Shown: positions 34,195-41,097 of the stretch, piece after piece
How the letters are laid out: each line of letters opens with the position of its first letter
Position numbering within the stretch: position 1 is the first letter of the stretch
Source: Citrobacter sp. Res13-Sevr-PEB04-36
GTDB taxonomy: Bacteria; Pseudomonadota; Gammaproteobacteria; Enterobacterales; Enterobacteriaceae
Direction of reading: 5' to 3'
Assembly (NCBI RefSeq): GCF_015672735.1
Contig: NZ_JADABY010000051.1
Location: 1-41,097, forward strand
Length of the DNA stretch: 41,097 nucleotides
Notes under the pieces: model-generated
Databases searched by the model: none
Told to the model about the DNA's origin: nothing
Seen by the model: only the letters and a program-made list of their open reading frames with translations
Position numbers and translations under genes: made by a program

Positions 34195-36282
34195 ATGCGT
34201 TTAAAACCTGTTGCCTCTGTCGTTCTGTCCTGTCTTGGATTCAGCTGTACTTATGCATTCGCCGATGACGTCATGGTCGTGACCGCGTCGGGTTACGAAA
34301 AAAAGATCACCAACGCTGCTGCCAGCGTGTCGGTTATTTCTCAACAAGAATTACAAACCAATAAATATAATGACTTAGGTGAAGCCCTGCGCTCCGTTGA
34401 AGGGGTGGATGTTGAAAGTAGCACCGGTAAAACCGGCGGTCTGGAAGTCAGCATTCGCGGTATGCCCGCCAGCTATACCCTGATACTGATTGACGGTATT
34501 CGTCAAAATGGCAGCAGTGACGTGACGCCCAACGGCTTCTCTGCCATGAATACCAGTTTTATGCCTCCGCTGGCAGCCATCGATCATATTGAAGTGATCC
34601 GCGGTCCCATGTCGACGCTGTACGGTTCAGATGCTATCGGCGGTGTCGTTAACATCATTACCAAGAGAAGTACGGACAAATGGAGCACGTCCATTAATAC
34701 CGGCGTTAACCTGCAAGAAAGCAATAAATGGGGTAACAGCACGGTCGCCAACTTCTGGACAAGTGGCCCGCTAATTGCTGGCGTGCTGGACATGCAGGTA
34801 CGCGGCAGCACGACACAACGACAAGGCTCCAGCGTCACCTCTCTGAGCGATACCGCATCAACGCGCGTGCCTTACCCTACAGAATCGGAAAACTACAACA
34901 TCGGTACCCGTCTGGACTGGAAAACCGGCGCAAATAATACGTTGTGGCTGGATCTCGACTCCGCCAGACAGCGCTACGACAATGATGACGGGCAGTTGGG
35001 TAATCTCACCGGCGGATACGATAAAACCCTGCGCTATGAACGTAATAAGTTCACGTTAGGTCACGATACCGCATTAACATTTGGCACCTGGAAGTCATCT
35101 GTGGGCTGGAATGAAACTGAGAACAAAGGCCGCCAACTGGTCTCATCCGCACTCACGCCGGAAAACGCTGGCCGGGCCGGTGACGCTCGTGAATTGAAGA
35201 ATACCAACGTCATCCTTGACTCGGTGCTGCTGACGCCATTGGGCGATTCGCATCTACTTACTCTCGGCGGAGAATACTGGGATGCCCGCATGAAAGACGG
35301 GGTGGTGCTGGCCAATACCGGTGAGACATTCCACCAGAAAACCTGGGCAACCTACGCGGAAGATGAATGGCATATTCTCGACTCGCTGGCATTAACCGCA
35401 GGCACGCGTTATGAGCATAACGATGTCTTTGGCGGACACCTTAGCCCACGAGCTTACATGGTGTGGGACGTATCGGAAGAATGGACCCTGAAAGGCGGTG
35501 TCACCACCGGATACAAAGCCCCGTCACTCAGCCAACTGCACAACGGCATCAGCGGTGTGACCGCTCAGGGAACCGTCAATACGGTCGGCAACCCCGACCT
35601 TAAGCCCGAAGAGAGCACCAGCTATGAAACCGGGTTGTACTATGAGAACGACGCGGGTCTGAACGCCAACGTTACTGGCTTCTACACCGAATACAAAAAT
35701 AAAATTGTCTCGTATTCCATCGATGACAATACCAACAGCTATACCAACAGCGGCAAGGCGAGAACAGACGGCGTTGAATTCGCCAGCACCTTCCCGCTGT
35801 GGTCTGACGTGCTGAGCTTATCTCTCAACTACACCTATACACAAAGCAAACAAAAAGATGGCGAAAACAAAGGCGCACCGCTGAGCTATACCCCCAAACA
35901 CATGGCTAACGCCCGTTTGAACTGGCAGGCTACTGAGGATATGAATGCATGGTTAAGCGCACGCTATCGCGGTAAAGCCCCGCGCTTTACCGAAAATTAC
36001 GACAACCTCAGCGCAGTCCAAAAAGCTGTATACGACGATAAAGGGGCCAATTTAAAAGCCTGGACAGTTCTCGATATGGGTATGTCCTATAAACTGACCA
36101 AAGAACTGACGCTGAATACGGCGGTAAATAATATACTGGATAAAGACTTTAGCGACGTCACACTGTATCAGGTTGGCCGCAGCAGCACCTACGCGGGCGA
36201 CTATTTCCAGACCGCACAATCCACGACTGGCTACGTCAATCCGGGTCGTAACTACTGGGTATCGTTAAACTACCAGTTCTAA
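34195..36282 (+). CDS. CirA-like TonB-dependent outer-membrane receptor
   Basis: 695 residues from ATG at 34195, with AAGGAAG 7 bp upstream; a TTG two codons earlier is rejected. Signal peptide to about A-F-A (residue 23), then a TonB box D-V-M-V-V-T-A at the mature N-terminus. The plug domain has S-I-R-G-M-P-A-S-Y-T and I-E-V-I-R-G-P-M-S-T-L-Y-G-S-D-A-I-G-G-V; the barrel ends in V-S-L-N-Y-Q-F with a C-terminal Phe for BAM recognition. It resembles the catecholate receptor CirA (about 660 residues) in outline. It is divergent from the Ni-type ABC operon, which suggests the two carry the same ligand. A Fur box lies upstream. Confidence 0.92.
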   Translation: MRLKPVASVVLSCLGFSCTYAFADDVMVVTASGYEKKITNAAASVSVISQQELQTNKYNDLGEALRSVEGVDVESSTGKTGGLEVSIRGMPASYTLILIDGIRQNGSSDVTPNGFSAMNTSFMPPLAAIDHIEVIRGPMSTLYGSDAIGGVVNIITKRSTDKWSTSINTGVNLQESNKWGNSTVANFWTSGPLIAGVLDMQVRGSTTQRQGSSVTSLSDTASTRVPYPTESENYNIGTRLDWKTGANNTLWLDLDSARQRYDNDDGQLGNLTGGYDKTLRYERNKFTLGHDTALTFGTWKSSVGWNETENKGRQLVSSALTPENAGRAGDARELKNTNVILDSVLLTPLGDSHLLTLGGEYWDARMKDGVVLANTGETFHQKTWATYAEDEWHILDSLALTAGTRYEHNDVFGGHLSPRAYMVWDVSEEWTLKGGVTTGYKAPSLSQLHNGISGVTAQGTVNTVGNPDLKPEESTSYETGLYYENDAGLNANVTGFYTEYKNKIVSYSIDDNTNSYTNSGKARTDGVEFASTFPLWSDVLSLSLNYTYTQSKQKDGENKGAPLSYTPKHMANARLNWQATEDMNAWLSARYRGKAPRFTENYDNLSAVQKAVYDDKGANLKAWTVLDMGMSYKLTKELTLNTAVNNILDKDFSDVTLYQVGRSSTYAGDYFQTAQSTTGYVNPGRNYWVSLNYQF

Positions 36283-36343
36283 TTATCACGCGTATGTTGA
36301 CCAGGTTAGAACCAGCAACCCGGTTCGTTATGTAAGGGTTATT

Positions 36344-36684
36344 TGACTAGTCCTATATAAGTTGACTGTTTTCTGTCTGTAAAATGCCTGATGAACATTA
36401 TCGGGCGTTTTATATTTCAGGGCCAGATGCGGCTGCTCTGGTTATAAATTGCCACAGATTCTTTTACCATTTCCCTGGCTTGCGCCAGGTCTGCAGGACA
36501 CGAGAACTCGCGGGCGGCCGCAGCGACAGCAATACGCTCTGCCAGTTTAAGGGCTTTCTGACGGAATTCAGGCGAGTGCTGTTTGCGGATCTTTTTGATG
36601 GTTGATACTGGTTTTGCCATGTGAGTCACCTCTGGTTGAGAGTTACTCACATAATCTCGTGTCCACTATTACTGGGTAAGATCA
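36344..36684 (-). mobile_element. Internally deleted IS3-family remnant
   Basis: About 341 bp. The right end (36684 inwards, minus strand) reads TGATCTTACCCAGTAATAG, a typical IS3-subgroup terminal repeat. A minus-strand frame from 36620 begins M-A-K-P-V-S-T-I-K-K-I-R-K-Q-H-S-P-E-F-R, the start of an IS3-type OrfA. After A-A-A-R-E-F-S it jumps to L-A-Q-A-R-E-M-V-K-E-S-V-A-I-Y-N-Q, which belongs near the end of OrfB. A frameshift then separates the rest (P-H-L-A-L-K-Y-K-T-P-D-N-V-H-Q-A-F). The left end TGACTAGTCC at 36344 is a poorer repeat. No 3-bp target duplication is clear. Not able to transpose by itself. Confidence 0.8.
36417..36650 (-). pseudogene. OrfA-OrfB deletion fusion of an IS3-type transposase
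   Basis: A 77-codon open frame left by the internal deletion in the IS remnant. The first half is the OrfA helix-turn-helix start, the second half is the OrfB C-terminus, then a frameshift and stop. The DDE catalytic core is missing completely. Confidence 0.75.
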
Positions 36685-37362
36685 ATATGCCCATACGCAC
36701 AGCGAACAGAAAAGTGGTGAATATGAGGGCTATCTTTGAGTAATTTCCCATCCAGTATGGCTAACTTTTTGATGTCCGGGAGCATTGTCAATGATTTGGA
36801 ATTGTGGACTAAAGCAAGTTGCCGTAGAAATTAACTAGATATAGGAAAATCCACAGCAACTGAGGCCTATGCTTTGTAGAGTTGAGTGCTCGCTATTATC
36901 TCAATAAGAGCTTTACGCGAATGGCTGATTATATAACATTATTCAATGTGAATCTCATCTATACTACAGCCTATAAGCAGACCTCAATGATTGACAGTCG
37001 TCGCTATAATGTCGGCATCTGCACATCATACTATCGGGGCTTTCTGGCCCTGTTATCCCATCCCAGCACGCTGATCATCAGTTGTATAAAAGTTGTTTGC
37101 GCCCTGTACTTACCTAACTTACACGGTAATAAACGACGCCTTACTTACCTGAGCCGGTATGCCTCCATAATCTCTTTGGGGGGTTACCGAGCATACAGAA
37201 TCTGAATGCTGCCACGCAACACCCGTTCTTGTAAAACACATATTAACCTTTCCGGCTTAGGCAGTAACTGATACAATGTAAAAAATAGAATCATCTAGAA
37301 ACATTAAATTTCTATAATTTAAATACCTAGTGAGCAAGTATAAAGTATACGGATTGAAAAAT
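36685..37362. other. Non-coding stretch between IS remnant and htrL-like gene
   Basis: 678 bp. An open frame at 36882-37205 exists but has no ribosome site and no recognisable protein pattern; I treat it as spurious. I see no JUMPstart element, terminator or repeat. Composition becomes AT-rich after about 37220. Confidence 0.5.
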
Positions 37363-38220
37363 ATGAATTCATCGATCACTATAGTTACGGCTTTTTTTGA
37401 TATTGGGAGAGGAACCTGGACAAGCAGCAAAGGTTACTCCCCTCATTTAGAGAGAACCGCTGAAACTTATATTGATTACTTTAAAAACCTATCCACTCTG
37501 GATAATGAAATGATCATTTTCACATCCAGTGAACTTAAACCTAAAATTGAAGAGATAAGAGCAGAAAAAAAAACAACTGTCATTGTCTTTGACATTCAAA
37601 ATAAATTTAAAAACATCAAAGATAGAATTAAAAAAATCCAACATGATGATGATTTTAGAGACAAACTCGAAAAACGTCAGCTAATTAACCCTGAATACTG
37701 GTCTGCAGACTATGTACTTGTTTGTAATCTAAAAGCCTACTTTATAAAAAAAGCCTTAGAACTGAATCTTGTTAGCAATGAAATGATTGCCTGGATTGAT
37801 TTCGGTTATTGCCGTACCCCAGAGGTTACTCGAGGTTTATCGCACTGGGATTATCCATTTAATAAAAACAAAGTAAACTTTTTTACAATTAAACGAGGTC
37901 TTAATCCGAAAACGATTGACGATGTTTTTGAGCATATGATCAATAATCGCTCATTTATCATTGGCGGGGCCATTGTTGCGACTCAAGCAAAATGGCAAGA
38001 ATTCTATAAATTAGTCCGTTACTGCCAAATAAAAACACTACAAAATAATATTGTAGATGATGATCAAGGTATTTTCATAATGTGCTACTACTTAAATCCG
38101 CAGTTAGTACAACTAAACCACCTTGGAAAAAACAGATGGTTCTATCTATTTAAAATGTATGGAAAAAAAGATTTACAGACCTTCATGCTAAGATTTAAGA
38201 TCTTGCTCCGCGGCAAATAG
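37363..38220 (+). CDS. HtrL/YibB-family putative glycosyltransferase
   Basis: 285 residues from ATG at 37363 (M-N-S-S-I-T-I-V-T-A-F-F-D-I-G-R-G-T-W); a GTG at 37330 is possible but the family begins at the later start. The N-terminal strand I-T-I-V-T-A-x-F-D-I-G-R-G matches E. coli HtrL (YibB), which lies in the LPS core (waa) region, and the WlaTC family of putative glycosyltransferases. Further features are Y-V-L-V-C-N-L-K-A-Y-F near 124-134 and W-I-D-F-G-Y near 145-150, a DxD-like site. It is soluble and very Lys/Asn-rich, with AT-rich codons unlike the core genes upstream, which suggests horizontal transfer. A long perfect dyad follows. Confidence 0.78.
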   Translation: MNSSITIVTAFFDIGRGTWTSSKGYSPHLERTAETYIDYFKNLSTLDNEMIIFTSSELKPKIEEIRAEKKTTVIVFDIQNKFKNIKDRIKKIQHDDDFRDKLEKRQLINPEYWSADYVLVCNLKAYFIKKALELNLVSNEMIAWIDFGYCRTPEVTRGLSHWDYPFNKNKVNFFTIKRGLNPKTIDDVFEHMINNRSFIIGGAIVATQAKWQEFYKLVRYCQIKTLQNNIVDDDQGIFIMCYYLNPQLVQLNHLGKNRWFYLFKMYGKKDLQTFMLRFKILLRGK

Positions 38221-38228
38221 CATTCCTA

Positions 38229-38278
38229 TTTAATCCGACACAATGATATAATTTTATTCATTATTGTGTCGGATTAAA
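38229..38278. terminator. Perfect 16-bp dyad after the htrL-like gene
   Basis: TTTAATCCGACACAAT at 38229-38244 and ATTGTGTCGGATTAAA at 38263-38278 pair perfectly around 18 nt. It begins 8 bp after the stop, as terminators do, but no T tract follows on either strand, so it may be an RNA-end protecting hairpin instead. Confidence 0.55.
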
Positions 38279-38434
38279 GAATTATATCCTTTTGATTGCG
38301 TTCAGGTAATACTCTGATTGAGATTGCTGAATATATTGACTAGCACGCCTATCACTATGCAACTTTACAACTAATTTATGCTATAGAATCAACTTACCTA
38401 GCGTCTCGTTTTCCACTCGATCTACCGGGCATGA

Positions 38435-39442
38435 TTAAAGCTCAAAACCTGACTTTTGACTTAACTCTTGTTCAAATGCGTTTTTTAGAACTGCTGTAAC
38501 CCCATAAAAATCTTGTAATTTCTCTGTATCATTAAAGCATGTCTGTGCCGTACCATTCGATAAAGCGGTAACGGCATCGCTTATGTTTTCAGATAATAAA
38601 TTAAAATAGACCCCTCTATCTTTTGGGTTTTTAGGGTTAAATTTCCCATTAACCAACTGCCAATATCTGAATAAATATTGGGTTACGCATAATGGTGCTC
38701 TAAATTTTTCACATGAAGTATTTTTTAATAATGTATCTTCATGCTCCCATAATTCTTCGAAAGTACTTTTCAAAAATGGTTGTGGAAGATGACGACTATA
38801 AAACCCCTCAAATAAACGTTCTTTCCTATTTAAGAAATTTTTTATTATACGTCTACCATAGCACAAACTGTAGTATTTGTTTTTATTTTCTCGAACCACC
38901 TTTTTTTTGTTGAAGTAACTATTAATAACACTCAAATTTAAAAAATCGGATGAAGACATGACTATATCATCTATGCTGTTCGGTAAGTTCTTTTTTATAA
39001 TAAGAAAATCATTAGGATAGTTATTTTCAAAATAAAATCCCTCATCTAATGGTGATGTGATGAACATATCATCATTAAATAAAACAAATTTCTCACTAAG
39101 ATCCTTTATTCTATGCAGATTTAACTCTATAGCATTAGAATTAAATGTTGGTAAATATTCTTCGGGAATAAAGTCACTGTGGTAAACAATATTCAATTTC
39201 TCGTGCCTAGTATCCAACCATGACGGAATTTGTCCACAAGTGACCAGATGGATTTTTCTAACCCACGGCGCATAATTTTCCACGCATCTGAACCAATAGT
39301 TAAATATGCCCATATCTCTGAATCGCGACGGATGGGTGGTACTTGTACAGTCATTGGCCTCCCCTTTATACTGGGCAAAACTAGCCTGCCAGGTTGGGTC
39401 AAGAGAGTCAACCCATAAGACAACGAAATCAATATCACTCAT
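38435..39442 (-). CDS. Stealth-family sugar-phosphate transferase
   Basis: 335 residues from ATG at 39442 (M-S-D-I-D-F-V-V-L-W-V-D-S-L-D-P), with AGGAT 7 bp upstream; an upstream open extension of 28 codons is discarded. All four Stealth conserved regions can be seen: CR1 I-D-F-V-V-L-W-V-D-S near 4-13; CR2 R-F-R-D-M-G-I-F-N-Y-W-F-R-C-V-E near 39-54 with V-L-F-N-D-D-M-F near 117-124; CR3 S-R-H-L-P-Q-P-F near 215; CR4 F-R-A-P-L-C-V-T-Q-Y near 245-254. These enzymes transfer hexose-1-phosphate from nucleotide sugars in capsule or exopolysaccharide synthesis. AT-rich and accessory. The ribosome site lies in a stable hairpin. Confidence 0.85.
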   Translation of the reverse strand: MSDIDFVVLWVDSLDPTWQASFAQYKGEANDCTSTTHPSRFRDMGIFNYWFRCVENYAPWVRKIHLVTCGQIPSWLDTRHEKLNIVYHSDFIPEEYLPTFNSNAIELNLHRIKDLSEKFVLFNDDMFITSPLDEGFYFENNYPNDFLIIKKNLPNSIDDIVMSSSDFLNLSVINSYFNKKKVVRENKNKYYSLCYGRRIIKNFLNRKERLFEGFYSRHLPQPFLKSTFEELWEHEDTLLKNTSCEKFRAPLCVTQYLFRYWQLVNGKFNPKNPKDRGVYFNLLSENISDAVTALSNGTAQTCFNDTEKLQDFYGVTAVLKNAFEQELSQKSGFEL

Positions 39443-39445
39443 TAT

Positions 39446-39475
39446 ATTATCCTGAAAATTATTTTTCAGGATAAT
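39446..39475 (-). promoter_or_regulatory. Hairpin that covers the Stealth-gene ribosome binding site
   Basis: ATTATCCTGAAAA, loop TTAT, TTTTCAGGATAAT: a perfect 13-bp stem. On the minus strand the Shine-Dalgarno AGGAT (39453-39449) is in the 3' arm and the ATG follows 3 nt after the stem. In RNA this would hide the ribosome site. Confidence 0.6.
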
Positions 39476-39845
39476 AACGAAACTTAAAATTTTTTTTTGA
39501 ACTAATCGAGGCATAAAGACAAACATCTTAATTTCATTGGTTCTGATTCATAAATTAAAAAAACAACACATTGCAGAATTTTTCAATATGATAATAATAG
39601 TAAGAAAATCCTCATACCACTTTCCATACTGAAACAGTAAAGAATGTAAGGTAAAGTCGATGGAAGTGAATGTATCAAACAGTGATAGAGTCAAAAAAGA
39701 AAAAGATCAATTGAGTCGTCTGATTGAATAAATATTTGAAGAGTCTTACGATTAGTTAGTTAAAGATTTAATATATCATCTGTTAAGTTAAACATGCAGA
39801 ATCTTCGACAACTGATAGCTATTCAGTATTCTCATATTCAAATAA
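39476..39845. other. AT-rich gap between Stealth gene and gtr pseudogene
   Basis: About 370 bp. It holds only a short frame at 39660-39731 (23 codons, M-E-V-N-V-S-N-S-D-R-V-K-K) with a weak ribosome site. No promoter, repeat or RNA gene that I can support. Confidence 0.4.
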
Positions 39846-41019
39846 CCACCAGTTGGTCGCAACCATCAACGCTTATTGAGTAATGCGAACCTAGTTTCTA
39901 CACTTTTAATTTTCAACCCATTCATTCCGCAAAATATAGCATATAGATACGATAGTTTGGGCATGTCAGTTGCTTTTTTCCTTGGAATCATAGCTTACAC
40001 ATATAAAAACAACAAATTAACAATGGAAACATCAATAAAAATAATAACAGGTGTACTTTCTTTAACTCTATATCAGCCATATACTAATATTTTTATTGGT
40101 TTGCTTGCTATTGACTTCATCATCATTGCAGCAAAGCAACATATAACACTCAAAGAATCAATAGCATTCACAATCAAAAAAACGGCTTTATTTTCATAAT
40201 GTTATTGCATTTACTATCTTTTCTTTTCCCCAAAACACAACGCTCGTGCAGAGTTAATTCACTTTAATAGAGATGGAATAGAACATCTCACTAGAACATT
40301 AATATCTTTAAAAAAATTAGTTTACTTTTTCTTTTGCCACCTTACTTATATTTACTTCATAATCCCAATAATAATTGGTTGTGTGTGTATGCTAGTTTCC
40401 TACCGTACACGTAAAAAATATAGTATCTTTCATTCTCTATGGTTCCTTCTCATTTTTTATATTCATTATTTCACTTATGAGGCCAACCATTTTACTTCAG
40501 GACGCACCTGTGCTACCTCGAACGTTAGTTTCATTTTCAGCCCTTATGGTTATAATTGCCATACCAATCATGTATTTCGCCCCTCGCCTAAAACATTTCG
40601 CATTGATTCCGGCTATAACTTCATTGGCGTTCAGTGCTCAATTAAGCAACGCTATGAATGTACAATATAAATATGACATTTTCGGCATAATTGCTAAAGA
40701 TATTGCCGGTTATGAAAGCATCGCTACCATTGGAACCGTAGGAGGGTTGGACCTGAGCGAAAGAGCAAAATTATTGGCAGAAAACAAACCATTAATAAAA
40801 CATTTCCTGTCCCCAGCAACTGAGTTTTTAGCATCTTACCAATTGATAAATAAAGGACTCTCACAAACAAAACATGGTTATGATAATGAGAACGAAAACA
40901 AAGATCAACTTAATAACATGACTAGCAAAGGTGCCAAACCTGTTTCATCTAATAAATATTATTCATTATTTGTTTCTGGTAATAACGCTATAGTGTTTTT
41001 AGGAAAATATAATAATTAA
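39846..41019 (+). pseudogene. Broken GtrII-type O-antigen glucosyltransferase
   Basis: A membrane protein in pieces. Piece 1 (39846-40199) contains N-P-F-I-P-Q-N-I-A-Y-R-Y-D-S-L-G-M-S, the GtrII-family motif, and has no start codon of its own. A frame change near 40198 and a return near 40248 give F-N-R-D-G-I-E-H-L in the first frame again, and a third shift near 40440-40476 leads to the final piece (40477-41019), which ends F-V-S-G-N-N-A-I-V-F-L-G-K as GtrII proteins do. The family is an integral membrane glucosyltransferase that modifies O-antigen in the periplasm. The N-terminus is missing and at least three shifts are present, so it should not be functional. If the read is accurate, it is a decayed serotype-conversion gene. 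Confidence 0.7.
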
Positions 41020-41097
41020 TTATTGCAAGCCCTTAACATTGGACGCTAAGGGCATTATTTTTTGATATTTAGCATCGATTTCATATTTTCGACAATC
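41020..41097. other. Window end with a possible hairpin
   Basis: 78 bp. GCCCTTA and TAAGGGC (41030-41053) pair around ACATTGGACGC and are followed by ATTATTTTTTG: a plausible terminator for the former gtr gene. Confidence 0.6.

Noticed and set aside
36882-37205. Open frame of 107 codons after the IS remnant
   Set aside because: No ribosome site, no recognisable protein pattern, composition not gene-like; kept as non-coding.
39660-39731. Possible 23-residue peptide (M-E-V-N-V-S-N-S...)
   Set aside because: Weak ribosome site and no known relative; too little to support a gene.

Overview
The window is an enterobacterial chromosome segment. From about 1 to 27 kb it follows the Escherichia coli ydjKL-yeaC-msrB-gapA-yeaDE-mipA-yeaGH-dgcJ-yeaKL-nimRT-yeaO-yoaF-dgcP-yoaKJ-yeaQ-yoaG-yeaR-leuE order, and the proteins are close to their E. 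coli counterparts as I remember them. The sequence differs from E. coli at several points in a way that suggests a Citrobacter- or Salmonella-like relative. Species assignment is inference; no rRNA or tRNA gene is present to settle it.

Layout. 1-2340: 3' part of a sugar-type MFS transporter (ydjK) and a zinc alcohol dehydrogenase (ydjL). 2638-4329: a secreted GH18 chitinase and the HNH protein YajD, which do not sit between ydjL and yeaC in E. coli. 4391-9388: yeaC, msrB, gapA, yeaD, yeaE and mipA. 9822-13156: yeaG-yeaH kinase/VWA pair behind a clear sigma-54 promoter. 13224-14418: a two-gene operon (hemerythrin-like protein and SAM methyltransferase) in the place where E. coli carries yeaI, with a strong NsrR-type operator over its promoter. 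14596-22565: dgcJ, yeaK, yeaL, nimR/nimT, a glutamine-amidotransferase-like protein, yeaO, yoaF, dgcP, two tiny membrane proteins and yeaQ. 22916-25063: a full-length homologue of formate dehydrogenase H that carries cysteine instead of selenocysteine at residue 140, behind a sigma-54 promoter. 25118-28206: a six-helix membrane protein of unknown function, the nitrosative-stress pair yeaR-yoaG, leuE and a YcaC-type hydrolase.

28264-36282 is a metal-uptake block: zinT with a perfect Zur-type operator, then a five-gene Ni/peptide-type ABC transporter and a divergent CirA-like TonB-dependent receptor. The intergenic region between transporter and receptor holds an exact NikR operator pattern (GTATGA-N16-TCATAC) over the predicted transporter promoter and a good Fur box just upstream of the receptor. 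The simplest reading is a second nickel-uptake system, probably for a nickel chelate, that reaches from outer membrane to cytoplasm. This is the most interesting system in the window.

36344-41097 is an AT-rich accessory tail. It has an internally deleted IS3-family remnant, an HtrL/YibB-type glycosyltransferase, a Stealth-type sugar-phosphate transferase whose ribosome binding site lies inside a 13-bp hairpin, and a frameshifted GtrII-type glucosyltransferase pseudogene. It looks like a surface-polysaccharide modification island.
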